Part shown: piece by piece, positions 1-7,393 of the stretch | Layout of the letters: every line of letters begins with the position of its first letter | Numbering within the stretch: position 1 is the stretch's first letter | DNA from: Candidatus Gastranaerophilales bacterium | Lineage (GTDB): Bacteria > Cyanobacteriota > Vampirovibrionia > Gastranaerophilales > Gastranaerophilaceae | Assembly: GCA_947630045.1 (NCBI GenBank) | Contig: CANRGC010000007.1 | Coordinates: forward strand, 1-64,000 | DNA length: 64,000 bases | Direction of reading: 5' to 3' | Made by a program: the position numbers and the translations under genes | The notes under the pieces: model-generated | Told to the model about the DNA's origin: nothing | Seen by the model: the letters and a program-made list of their open reading frames with translations, nothing else | The model's database searches: none

Positions 1-102
1 GAAACCGATTAGGTTTCAATTGAGCGAAGTCCAAAAAAGTGAGCCGCTAGGAATTTCCAAGAAGAATGCGAAGCCAGTGCATAAGGGGCTTGCGATGAGC
101 AC

Positions 103-124
103 GTAGGGTGGACTTTAGTCCACC
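103..124 (+). repeat. REP-like palindrome, copy a
   Basis: A GTAG tetranucleotide (103-106) is followed by a perfect 8-bp stem GGTGGACT / AGTCCACC around a 2-base centre (107-124). A GTAG or GGAG 5' tag plus a stem-loop is the defining form of REP sequences mobilised by RAYT (TnpA-REP) transposases. Copies b and d are the same element on the opposite strand, with stem changes that keep pairing. No RAYT gene lies in the window. Confidence 0.6.
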
Positions 125-197
125 AATTATTGTTTAAACTACTATAAAAACTTCTCTTTCGTGCACTTAATGAAATGTTATTGAATAGAAAGCAATC

Positions 198-219
198 GGT
201 AGGCTAAAGCCTACCCTAC
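198..219 (-). repeat. REP-like palindrome, copy b (inverted)
   Basis: Stem GGTAGGCT / AGCCTACC (198-215) followed by CTAC, so GTAG plus hairpin on the minus strand. With copy a it forms a convergent pair about 75 bases apart, as in a REPIN doublet. The flank at 191-224 is repeated exactly at 486-519. Confidence 0.6.
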
Positions 220-240
220 AAGCTACAAGCTACTATATCT

Positions 241-330
241 CGTGCACTTAATGAAATGTTATTGCGAAGGACTGTTTGAGTGGCAAAGCCACGAGTTGTC
301 CGAAGCAATGATATTGAATTTAGTGCACGT
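241..330. repeat. Nested imperfect inverted repeat
   Basis: The ends CGTGCACT... (241) and ...AGTGCACG (330) are inverted copies, continued inward by imperfectly matching ATTG/CAAT and GGAC/GTCC segments. The centre is a small hairpin, GTGGC-AAA-GCCAC. The outer 24 bases also occur directly at 160-183. This is the shape of a small non-autonomous (MITE-like) element or a long RNA hairpin. Its mobility is inferred only. Confidence 0.4.
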
Positions 331-457
331 TTTTAAACTTCCCCGCAACGGTTCAAGCCCTCTTTCTTTTCTTTACCTTCGCTTTCTTTTCTTTGATGGG
401 CGCTTGAACAAAGAAAAGAAAGCGAAATAAATAAAAGCGGAAATAAAAACGGAGCAC

Positions 458-470
458 GTAGGGTGGACTT
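458..470 (+). repeat. REP-like palindrome, copy c (half)
   Basis: GTAG followed by the left arm of the copy a hairpin, then the match stops. The preceding bases GAGCAC are also shared with copy a (97-115 equals 452-470), so this is a truncated duplicate. Confidence 0.5.
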
Positions 471-492
471 CAATGCGAAGAATGTAGCAATC

Positions 493-514
493 GGTAGGCT
501 AAAGCCTACCCTAC
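493..514 (-). repeat. REP-like palindrome, copy d (inverted)
   Basis: Identical hairpin to copy b, followed by CTAC. It lies inside a 34-base exact repeat (191-224 and 486-519). Paired with half-copy c it forms a second convergent doublet. Confidence 0.6.
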
Positions 515-609
515 AAGCTTGCACCGATAAGACCCTGATACAATCATTCTTTATTTATATACTATTATGGATTATTTTTATACTGCGAATAATCTGACAT
601 AAATTTATT

Positions 610-825
610 ATGCAAAAGTAAGAAATTTTACAAACAGTTGCTGATAATATCAGAATTGAAAGACTTAAAAAGAAAATTTCTCAGGAAAAACTTGCTGAAA
701 TGGCAGGAATTACACAAAAATACCTGAATTTAATTTAAAACGCAAAAGCAAATTTAAGTATTGTGATTGTAATATCTGTTTGTATGGCGCTAAAAACAGA
801 TTTAAATTCAATTTATAAAATTTAA
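610..825 (+). pseudogene. Decayed XRE-type helix-turn-helix regulator
   Basis: One frame from ATG 610 to TAA 825 reads as a complete short Cro/CI-type helix-turn-helix protein of about 70 residues (RLKKKISQEKLAEMAGIT, then ...DLNSIYKI). It is interrupted by in-frame TAA codons at 619-621 and 736-738. The second sits where family members have a Glu codon (LIENGKA-like), consistent with a single GAA-to-TAA change. It therefore looks like a recently inactivated regulator. With the neighbouring repeats it suggests a remnant of an accessory element. No toxin or partner is seen. Confidence 0.65.
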
Positions 826-881
826 CAGAACGCAGGCAGAGCAAAACCCACATTGACTCTTAAGTTTCAGGCACAAAATTT

Positions 882-1775
882 TTATAAAATTTGAGTAAAT
901 TCTTTAATTGCGTTTGGAATAAAATTGACCAAATCGGAAGCAAGAACTGAATATTCGCTTAATTTGTAAGAGGCAATTTCGCCCGCTTTTCCATGCAAAT
1001 AACAAGCTAAAACACAGGCGTCTTCGAGTTTCATTCCTTGTGCGGCAAAGCCTGCAATCATCCCTGTTAAAACATCTCCGCTGCCCCCTTTTGAAAGCGC
1101 CGTGTTTCCTGTTGAATTAACAAAAGTATTTCCGTTCGGGGTTGAAATTACGGTGTTTTTGCCTTTTAAAACGACAATACAGTCAAACTGTCCGCTTGCT
1201 TTTTTTGCAAATTTAATTCGGTTATTTTCAATCTCGTCCGCATCAACCTTTAAAAGTCTTGATAATTCTAAAGGGTGGGGCGTTATTACGGAATTTAGCG
1301 GAACGGGTTTTTTGTTTTCACAAGCCAAAATATTTATTGCATCAGCGTCAATAACTATCGGAGTGTCTGAATTTAAATGACTTTCAAGGAATTTAAGAAC
1401 AAATTCTTTTGCGGGCGGAAAGGTTGTAAGCCCGCAGCCTATTGATATTGCATTCGGGCGTTTTAAATTTTTTATATATTTAAGCGAATCTTTTGAAAGC
1501 GTTCCATATTCATTTTCACCGAGATTAATAAACGTTATATCGGGTGATAAGACTGAAATTCTTGAAATGACTTCATTTTCGCTTGCCAGCCTTACAAGCC
1601 CACAGCCAACTTTCAGGGCTGCAATGCTGCTTAAATATGCGGCGCCTGAATAATAAATTGAGCCGGCAAAATTTAAAACAGTGCCAAAAGTGCCTTTATT
1701 TCCGTTTTTTGGTCTTGGCGGCAATAGATTTTTGATATAGTTTCTGTCCGTTCTTATAAAATTTTCGTCCGTCAA
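882..1775 (-). CDS. nnrD: ADP-dependent NAD(P)H-hydrate dehydratase
   Basis: Repairs the damaged cofactor NAD(P)HX back to NAD(P)H in the cytoplasm, using ADP. The 297-residue protein is the C-terminal (YjeF/carbohydrate-kinase-like) domain only. It shows an N-terminal GSIYYSGAA segment, the VITPHPLELSRLL motif near the middle, and the nucleotide-binding GGSGDVLTGM loop near residues 230-239. The NnrE epimerase half found in bifunctional bacterial proteins is absent. The start is TTG at 1775, with AAGGAG 7 bases upstream. It is the last gene of the minus-strand operon, 12 bases after trmL. Confidence 0.9.
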   Translation of the reverse strand: MTDENFIRTDRNYIKNLLPPRPKNGNKGTFGTVLNFAGSIYYSGAAYLSSIAALKVGCGLVRLASENEVISRISVLSPDITFINLGENEYGTLSKDSLKYIKNLKRPNAISIGCGLTTFPPAKEFVLKFLESHLNSDTPIVIDADAINILACENKKPVPLNSVITPHPLELSRLLKVDADEIENNRIKFAKKASGQFDCIVVLKGKNTVISTPNGNTFVNSTGNTALSKGGSGDVLTGMIAGFAAQGMKLEDACVLACYLHGKAGEIASYKLSEYSVLASDLVNFIPNAIKEFTQIL

Positions 1776-1787
1776 GATAAGCTCCTT

Positions 1788-2261
1788 TTAATAAATTCCG
1801 CCCAGCTGTCTTACCGCTTCATAAGCGCCGATTGCAACGCTGTTCGATAAGTTCAGGCTTCTTAAACTTTCCCTCATTGGAATTGTAACACAATTTTCTT
1901 TATATTTCTCTCTTATAAAATTGGGTAAACCTCTTGTTTCAGGGCCGTAAATTAAAAATGAGCCCATTGGATATTCAACTTCCGTATATTTTTTTGTTGA
2001 TTTTGTCGTGAACAAAAAGTAGGGGTTGGTTGAAAAAGGAAAATTTTTTTCAAATTCTTCAAAATCAATAACTTTTTCAATTTCAACTTTATCCCAATAA
2101 TCAAGCCCTGAGCGCTTTAGATGTTTATCCGTTATATTAAATCCGAGCCTTCCGACCAAAAAAAGTTTTGCGTTTAAACAGGCACAAAGCCTCGCTATAT
2201 TACCGGTATTTTGCGGAATTTCAGGCTCAAATAAAACTATGTTTAAATATTTTTTATCCAT
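1788..2261 (-). CDS. trmL: tRNA (cytidine(34)-2'-O)-methyltransferase
   Basis: SPOUT-class enzyme that methylates the ribose of the wobble base in tRNA-Leu isoacceptors. At 157 residues it is the usual length for TrmL (YibK). Visible signatures are the N-terminal PEIPQNTGNIARLCA motif, the YGPETRGLP loop and the C-terminal SLRSLNLSNSVAIGAYEAVRQ-type knot, which binds AdoMet. Its ATG overlaps the stop of the upstream phosphatidyltransferase by one base (TAATG), which suggests translational coupling. Confidence 0.93.
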   Translation of the reverse strand: MDKKYLNIVLFEPEIPQNTGNIARLCACLNAKLFLVGRLGFNITDKHLKRSGLDYWDKVEIEKVIDFEEFEKNFPFSTNPYFLFTTKSTKKYTEVEYPMGSFLIYGPETRGLPNFIREKYKENCVTIPMRESLRSLNLSNSVAIGAYEAVRQLGGIY

Positions 2262-2839
2262 TATTTTAAAAATCTTTTGCTTTCAAAAACTACCGGCAAA
2301 CCCCTTAAAACACAGAAAATAACGGAAATAACGGCACATATAACCCCGATTTCCAAAATTGTGTTTTTGTGAGGAATATCATAATTAACATGACCTAAAA
2401 TAAGGAAGAAAAAGGCAATTGCCTTGCAGACGGCATATGAAAATCTTGAAAAGTTTGAAGCAACAATAAATTTTGCAACTTTTCCCTGCATCATTGTTTT
2501 TTCGCCAAAGGCGGTATATCCCTGAGCGAGCGCAAGGCTTCTTAAGCTGTCCGTTATAATTCCTCTTGAAACTACAACTAACGGAATTATGACATTTATC
2601 CACCCGAGCGCACAAAACGTTATCCAGTATATGTTTTCAACAATTCTGTCGCCCATAATATCTAAAACGGCGCCGAGTTTTGAACTTTCGTTGAATTTTC
2701 TTGCAACATATCCGTCAAGCCCGTCGAACCACATTACAAAAACGGTTAAAATTACGGAAATATGAGCATATCCCCCAAAAAGAAGCCCCATTGCAAGAAA
2801 TGCAAGAAAAATTCTTGATAAAGTAATAATATTAGCCAT
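2261..2839 (-). CDS. CDP-alcohol phosphatidyltransferase (PgsA-like)
   Basis: Integral membrane enzyme of 192 residues that transfers a phosphatidyl group from CDP-diacylglycerol to an alcohol, most likely glycerol-3-phosphate. The catalytic signature D-x2-D-G-x2-A-R-x8-G-x3-D-x3-D is intact near residues 39-64 (DGLDGYVAR ... GAVLDIMGD). Several hydrophobic segments follow. The substrate cannot be settled from sequence, so PgsA is the default guess. Its start lies inside the 3' end of lpxB (8-base overlap) and its stop overlaps the trmL start. Confidence 0.8.
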   Translation of the reverse strand: MANIITLSRIFLAFLAMGLLFGGYAHISVILTVFVMWFDGLDGYVARKFNESSKLGAVLDIMGDRIVENIYWITFCALGWINVIIPLVVVSRGIITDSLRSLALAQGYTAFGEKTMMQGKVAKFIVASNFSRFSYAVCKAIAFFFLILGHVNYDIPHKNTILEIGVICAVISVIFCVLRGLPVVFESKRFLK

Positions 2840-3956
2840 TTTCTAACTCCTCTATAATATTTTTTGCGACAACTTCAACACAGTGAGAATTTCCGAGCTT
2901 TTCAATAACTTCATCAAAACCTTGAAGCTGTCTGTTTCTTTCTTTTTCGTCCGTCAAAATTTGAATAATTTTGTCCGAAATTTTTTCACATGTTGCATTA
3001 TACATTAAAAATTCCGGCACAATGTCCTTTTTGGTAATTATATTAACAAGACAAGCCTTATCTATTGTTCTTACAAGCAAATATATGAAATAGAAAAACA
3101 AAGGTCCCCTGTATGCTATAATCATGGGAGTTTTATAGAGTGCAGCTTCAAGAGCGACCGTGCCCGATGCTAAAATTAAGGCGTCTGAAGCCGATAAAAG
3201 CGCATAATTTTCGCCCTTTAAGGTTTTATATTCCGTTTTGAAAACATTATCCGGAAGATTTTCGGAATGCGAAAAGACAAATTGAACGTCTTTGAGTTTT
3301 TTCTCAATTAATTTAGCCGCCCCTTCAAAAATTTTAAATAAAAATTTAATTTCAAAAATTCTTGACCCCGGAAACACCCCGATTAATTTTTTGTTTTTAT
3401 TAAGATTGTGTTTTTCAAAAAATTCATCTCTGTTGACAGGACATGGAAGTTCTTTTACAAGCGGGTGTCCGACAAAAACGGAATTTATTCCTTCTTTTTC
3501 GTAAAAATCTTTTTCAAAGGGAAAAATGGTAAAAACTCTGTCAACATTTTTCTTAATTGTTTTAAGGCGCCATTTTCTGGAAGCCCAAATCTGGGGCGGG
3601 ATGAAATAAAAAGTTTTTATTCCGGCTTTTTTTAAGTGTTTTGAAATTTGAAGATTAAACGCACCATAATCAATCAAAAGAACCAAATCGGGCTTAAATT
3701 CGTTTTTTAAATAGTTTATTATTTTTTTGCCCATTAAAACATGGTTAAAGACAGATTTTGGGGTTAACCCCATTGTGTTCATTTTATCCTGATTGAATAA
3801 AAGTTTTATTCCCGTTTTTTCAAGATTAATTCCCCCAACCCCTTCAACTGTAATGTCAGGAGCGGTTTTAATAAGCTCTTTTACAACGTTTGAGCCGTGT
3901 TTATCGCCCGAATAATCTCCGGTAATTATAAAAATTTTCTTTCGGGAATTTTCCAT
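2832..3956 (-). CDS. lpxB: Lipid-A-disaccharide synthase
   Basis: GT19 glycosyltransferase that joins UDP-2,3-diacylglucosamine and lipid X to form the lipid A disaccharide at the inner membrane. The 374-residue length is normal. The N-terminal GDYSGDKHGSNVV segment (usually SGDxxGA in the family), the VEGVGG and NTMGL segments, and the C-terminal ASGTVALEAALYKTPMI motif are all recognisable. It follows lpxI by 9 bases and so lies directly after the preceding pathway step. Confidence 0.95.
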   Translation of the reverse strand: MENSRKKIFIITGDYSGDKHGSNVVKELIKTAPDITVEGVGGINLEKTGIKLLFNQDKMNTMGLTPKSVFNHVLMGKKIINYLKNEFKPDLVLLIDYGAFNLQISKHLKKAGIKTFYFIPPQIWASRKWRLKTIKKNVDRVFTIFPFEKDFYEKEGINSVFVGHPLVKELPCPVNRDEFFEKHNLNKNKKLIGVFPGSRIFEIKFLFKIFEGAAKLIEKKLKDVQFVFSHSENLPDNVFKTEYKTLKGENYALLSASDALILASGTVALEAALYKTPMIIAYRGPLFFYFIYLLVRTIDKACLVNIITKKDIVPEFLMYNATCEKISDKIIQILTDEKERNRQLQGFDEVIEKLGNSHCVEVVAKNIIEELENG

Positions 3957-3965
3957 AAATTACCC

Positions 3966-4784
3966 TTAAAACGCCATTATAACTATTTTATGCTTGTTTG
4001 CGTAATCAATCATTTTGTTTGCCTCAACCATGATTGTTTCGCCCGATTCAAGCGCAAGAACATTTGCTCCGTATTTTTTCATTGTTCTTAAAGTTCTAAG
4101 CCCAACCGCAGGAATATCAAACCTTTTGTCCTGTTTTGGTTTTGCAACTTTAACAACAACGGCTCCTTTTTTTCTTGCAAGCTTTCCGCCCCTTTTTATG
4201 CATTTATCTGTCCCTTCAATGGCTTCAACCGCAAGAATCATCTTGTCTTTCATAATGACAGACTGTCCGATATCTAATTGCCCCATTTGTTTTGCGGTTT
4301 TATATCCGTATTCAATATCGATAAGCTGTTCATCAGTCGGCTTTAACTTTGTCATAACGCCCTTTTGAACCATTAAACTTTTAATAAAAATTGTTTGATC
4401 CAAAATGGTAATGCCGATTGATTCCATTTCTTGAATAATTTTCAGCATAATGGCGTCATCGTTTAATTTTGGGGTTTCTCTCAAAAGTTCAATTGCTCTG
4501 GGTTCTAATTTCGGGCGTTTCAGAAGCATTGTTTTTGAAACTTTGCCCAAAAATGTAAGCTGTTTTATTTTTTCGTCAATCAAAGTTTTTTTAATTGAAT
4601 TAACTTGACCGGGGCTGTATGAATAAACTTTTGAGCAATATTTTTGAAGCTCTTTATGATTATCTGAGGATAAAGAAATTGCAACAACCTCAAACCCGTT
4701 TTCTTTTGCCGTTTGTGCCATTTTAACGGGAAGATATCCGTCCCCCGCCACAAGACACTGTTTATGTTCCATTGTAATATCCAT
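3966..4784 (-). CDS. lpxI: UDP-2,3-diacylglucosamine diphosphatase LpxI
   Basis: Hydrolyses UDP-2,3-diacylglucosamine to lipid X, the step that LpxH performs in enterobacteria. The 272-residue protein has the LpxI N-terminal domain (VAGDGYLPVKMAQTAKENG) and the C-terminal DUF1009 catalytic region with IEYGYKTAKQMGQLDIGQS and EAIEGTD. An ATG at 4784 overlaps the stop of the upstream OstA gene by one base. Order lpxI-lpxB matches the pathway order. Confidence 0.93.
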   Translation of the reverse strand: MDITMEHKQCLVAGDGYLPVKMAQTAKENGFEVVAISLSSDNHKELQKYCSKVYSYSPGQVNSIKKTLIDEKIKQLTFLGKVSKTMLLKRPKLEPRAIELLRETPKLNDDAIMLKIIQEMESIGITILDQTIFIKSLMVQKGVMTKLKPTDEQLIDIEYGYKTAKQMGQLDIGQSVIMKDKMILAVEAIEGTDKCIKRGGKLARKKGAVVVKVAKPKQDKRFDIPAVGLRTLRTMKKYGANVLALESGETIMVEANKMIDYANKHKIVIMAF

Positions 4785-5752
4785 TATGGCATCATCTCCA
4801 TTGAATTGTCATCGCTTCCTTGCAGACTTGTTTTAACGTTTCCGTCAGCAAAAAACTCTTTTGGCTCCATTGTCATTTTTATTCTGTCAGCTTCAACCGT
4901 GTTGCCGTTTTGAGTGATTTTAGAGCGCCCCGTAAAAATTACCTGTTTTGGTTTTTGGGTTTTCGGGTCAACAAACATTTGAGCTTTCGGACCTTGTGCA
5001 AAATAGTCTTTGAAATTTACTCTGACATTGCCGCCTGCTATTATATTGTTTGAAAGCTTATTATACTGTTGATAGGTTGATTTAACCAAAAGTTTTGTGC
5101 CGTCTTCAAACGTAAGATCGGAAACCGCATTTCCCGTTAAACGATATTCGTCCCTGCCGGAAATATATTCAAACTGATTTCCTTTTAAAATGTTGGTTCC
5201 TTCTTTTATAACAACGTTATTTTGAAGTTTAAGATTTTTTACCGTTCCTTCTTTTTCCAAAACCGCACTTGCATATTCCGAAAAGGTTTCAACATCATTA
5301 TAATGAACAATTACAGACCCTTTTGCCTTCATTAATTTTGTTTCGGTGTCATACTGTTGAACATCGGCATTAATTGTGATGACAGGCTGTCTGTCCTGCA
5401 TAATAATTGATTGGGTATTTCCTTCCGCAAGCACACTTTTTTTAATCAGGGAAACCTTCATGATTTTAGCTTTAATTTCGTGTTTTTTATTGTCTTTGTT
5501 TTGAAAAGCGTAAGGATTGTCATAAAAAACCGCAAGGGAAGGTTTTTTGGTTTTAGGGTCAAGGTCAAGCTCAGCTCTCGGGCTTTGAACGGTTATATCT
5601 CCAACCGTAACTTTAACATCCCCGTCAAAATATCCTTTATTTTTATCCAATTGAATTTGTTGTTTTTTTGCTTCAATAACCACATTATTTGCTGCATATG
5701 CCGCAGTGTGCAAAAGTAAACAAATTAAAACGAAATAAACTATCTTTTTCAT
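4784..5752 (-). CDS. LptA/OstA-type periplasmic LPS transport protein
   Basis: Exported protein of 322 residues with an N-terminal signal peptide (hydrophobic stretch, cleavage near AYAA) followed by repeated OstA beta-strand motifs (GYFDGDVKVTVGDITVQSPRAELD; AKGSVIVHYND; GNAVSDLTFEDG; GGNVRVNFKDYFAQG). LptA forms the periplasmic bridge that carries LPS to the outer membrane. At 322 residues this protein is much longer than typical LptA (about 185), so it may hold two OstA units or resemble an LptD N-terminus without the barrel. It lies 10 bases after lptC. Confidence 0.82.
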   Translation of the reverse strand: MKKIVYFVLICLLLHTAAYAANNVVIEAKKQQIQLDKNKGYFDGDVKVTVGDITVQSPRAELDLDPKTKKPSLAVFYDNPYAFQNKDNKKHEIKAKIMKVSLIKKSVLAEGNTQSIIMQDRQPVITINADVQQYDTETKLMKAKGSVIVHYNDVETFSEYASAVLEKEGTVKNLKLQNNVVIKEGTNILKGNQFEYISGRDEYRLTGNAVSDLTFEDGTKLLVKSTYQQYNKLSNNIIAGGNVRVNFKDYFAQGPKAQMFVDPKTQKPKQVIFTGRSKITQNGNTVEADRIKMTMEPKEFFADGNVKTSLQGSDDNSMEMMP

Positions 5753-5762
5753 CCGGTTCCTC

Positions 5763-6356
5763 TTATTTTATAAGTTTTTGTACTTTCGAGTTATCTTTTG
5801 TATAGACATTTGTTTCGGTTTTGCCCGAGATTTCAAAAAAGGTAAGGCTTGTGTTAAATCTTGCCTTTTGCGAATGAGTAATAAAATCATCATTCCTGTT
5901 AATGATTACATTTCCCTCAGCTAAAATATCCTCATCTTTTCCCTTAAAGGTTAATTTGTCCGCTCTGATTGATGAGCCGTCATAAGCCACAACGAGAGCG
6001 TTTCCGCCAATTGAAATTTCTTTTGTTTCTTCGGAATACGTTCCGTTGTCAGATCTGAAGCTTATTACAACTTTATCATCGGGGTTGTAGAAATTTCCGA
6101 GAACATTTGTCAACAATACTCCGCCTTTGTCAGAATCATAACTTCCTTTTTCTGCATATAGCTCCCAGTAAACTTTTCCGTCTTTTGTTTCGGTTACAAC
6201 AATGTTTTTAACTGTTGCCACCTGACTTATTCCGCCCTTTTTACCGTCAGGATTTCTTAAATCTCTCGTTACGATAAGCGACCAGATGAAACCTGCCAAA
6301 ATCAAAAAGGCAACGGTAGAAAAAAGGATAATATATAATTTTTTCTTACTAGGCAT
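5763..6356 (-). CDS. lptC: LPS export protein LptC family
   Basis: Bitopic inner-membrane protein that hands LPS from the LptBFG transporter to LptA. Residues 8-26 form the single membrane anchor, followed by an OstA/LptC beta domain (KDGKVYWELYAEKG; NGTYSEETKEISIGGNA; GNVIINRNDDFITHS). The ATG at 6356 (MPSKKK) is preferred. The upstream extension to 6389 would need a TTG start and would run through the likely -10 box. It is the first gene of the seven-gene envelope operon. Confidence 0.82.
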   Translation of the reverse strand: MPSKKKLYIILFSTVAFLILAGFIWSLIVTRDLRNPDGKKGGISQVATVKNIVVTETKDGKVYWELYAEKGSYDSDKGGVLLTNVLGNFYNPDDKVVISFRSDNGTYSEETKEISIGGNALVVAYDGSSIRADKLTFKGKDEDILAEGNVIINRNDDFITHSQKARFNTSLTFFEISGKTETNVYTKDNSKVQKLIK

Positions 6357-6365
6357 AACAAGCAA

Positions 6366-6388
6366 ATTGTACCATGAAAGAAAAAACA
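6366..6388 (-). promoter_or_regulatory. Candidate promoter of lptC operon
   Basis: Reading the minus strand, a TTACTT-type -35 precedes TACAAT (6371-6366) by 17 bases. TACAAT is only 9 bases before the lptC ATG, and no Shine-Dalgarno sequence intervenes, so the mRNA would be leaderless or nearly so. Confidence 0.45.
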
Positions 6389-6410
6389 AAGTAAGTTTTT
6401 TAACTTTAAA

Positions 6411-6441
6411 ACAAAAAATCGGGCTTTAATTTTGCCCGATT
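6411..6441 (-). terminator. Intrinsic terminator of the 53-codon gene
   Basis: Stem AATCGGGC / GCCCGATT (6417-6424 with 6434-6441), loop of 9 bases, followed on the minus strand by TTTTTTGTTTT. It separates the small gene upstream from the lptC promoter. Confidence 0.8.
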
Positions 6442-6469
6442 AATTTTTGATAGTCTAAAAAAGCTAATC

Positions 6470-6631
6470 TTAAGCAAGCCCAAGAACTTTTTTGTACCAA
6501 CTGAATGTTTCAAGCTCAACGCCGTTAAACGTTGTTTTCAAACATTGCTGTTTCAAATAGGTTTGGAACTCATCGTTGAATTTTGATTTGACGGGCGATT
6601 TAACCTTTAGCTTTTCTGCCAATGCTACCAT
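6470..6631 (-). CDS. Small conserved-looking protein, 53 residues
   Basis: Not recognised. The frame runs from ATG (6631-6629) to TAA (6472-6470). It is preceded by a strong purine-rich ribosome site (AAGGAAGGGGG about 5 bases before the ATG) and followed 29 bases later by an intrinsic terminator, so it looks like a monocistronic gene. The protein is basic at its N-terminus (MVALAEKLKVKSPVKSKF), then mixed, ending FSWYKKVLGLA. It has no signal peptide or membrane segment. The combination of ribosome site and dedicated terminator is the main support. Confidence 0.7.
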   Translation of the reverse strand: MVALAEKLKVKSPVKSKFNDEFQTYLKQQCLKTTFNGVELETFSWYKKVLGLA

Positions 6632-6839
6632 TGATGCCCCCTTCCTTTACAACGGTATTTAAACAACACACCCTAAAAGTATAGCATGATTTTCTTAATA
6701 TTTAAATAGTCTGAACAAAATTTTTTGCTCTTTTCTTTTGAAATCTGGCAAAAAAATTGTAAATTTTTGTAAACTCCTTGAAGTTACTGGCTAAAACACC
6801 TTTTTTGATTGTATAATTAATCATAAAAAAAGGTAAAAA

Positions 6840-7382
6840 ATGATTTTATTTGAAACGAAGTTTTTAACGCTAAAATCAGCACAGAGAGAGGGTTTGGGCG
6901 ATTGGGTATATGTCACCCGTCCGAATGCAAAAAATGTTGTCGGAATTTTGCCCGTTATAAAAAAAGAGCATGAGGATGAAATATTGTTTCTGATTACAAA
7001 AAGACCCCCTTTATTTTCGGAAAACGTTGCAAAATTTTGTGTTGAAATTCCCGCAGGACTTGTCGGGGATGAAGATGAAAACGAAACCGTAATTGAGGCA
7101 TGCAAAAAAGAGCTTCTTGAAGAAACAGGGCTTTCGGCTTCAAAAATAAGGCTTTGCGCACAAAAGGTTTCAACATCGGGCGGGTTAACGAGTGAATGTG
7201 CAACAATTTTTGCAGCAGAAATTATTGATGATACAATAGTAAAAAAACCTGTTGATGACGGCGGAGTTATTATCGAGAGAGTTCGTGTCAAAAGGCGGGA
7301 TATTAAAAAATTTCTTAAAGAAAAAGAAGACGAAGGCTATGCAATAAGTGCTCTTGCGCTTGCAGCATTGTTTTATTTATAA
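6840..7382 (+). CDS. Nudix hydrolase, ADP-ribose pyrophosphatase-like
   Basis: Cytoplasmic hydrolase of 180 residues that cleaves a nucleoside diphosphate linked to another group, probably ADP-ribose or a sugar nucleotide. The Nudix box G-x5-E-x7-REUXEEXGU is present near residues 78-100, with the first Arg replaced by Lys (KELLEETGL). The upstream EIPAGLV segment is typical of the ADP-ribose group. A TATAAT at about 6812 and an AAAGG ribosome site precede the ATG. It is followed by the MsbA-like gene after 11 bases. Confidence 0.85.
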   Translation: MILFETKFLTLKSAQREGLGDWVYVTRPNAKNVVGILPVIKKEHEDEILFLITKRPPLFSENVAKFCVEIPAGLVGDEDENETVIEACKKELLEETGLSASKIRLCAQKVSTSGGLTSECATIFAAEIIDDTIVKKPVDDGGVIIERVRVKRRDIKKFLKEKEDEGYAISALALAALFYL

Positions 7383-7393
7383 GGAAAAAAAGA

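Larger units (their letters stand above)
1..600. other. Gene-free accessory intergenic stretch
   Basis: No convincing gene is present. Open frames here are short and run through repeats. The stretch holds four GTAG-type palindromic repeats, a direct repeat of 24 bases (160-183 and 241-264), and a long imperfect inverted repeat around a small hairpin (241-330). The first 17 bases are also an inverted repeat, GAAACC / GGTTTC. The composition looks like decayed mobile-element sequence between the window edge and the nnrD operon end. Confidence 0.6.

Noticed and set aside
242-524. Overlapping short frames on both strands in the repeat region
   Set aside because: They run through palindromic repeats, have no ribosome site and show low-complexity translations.
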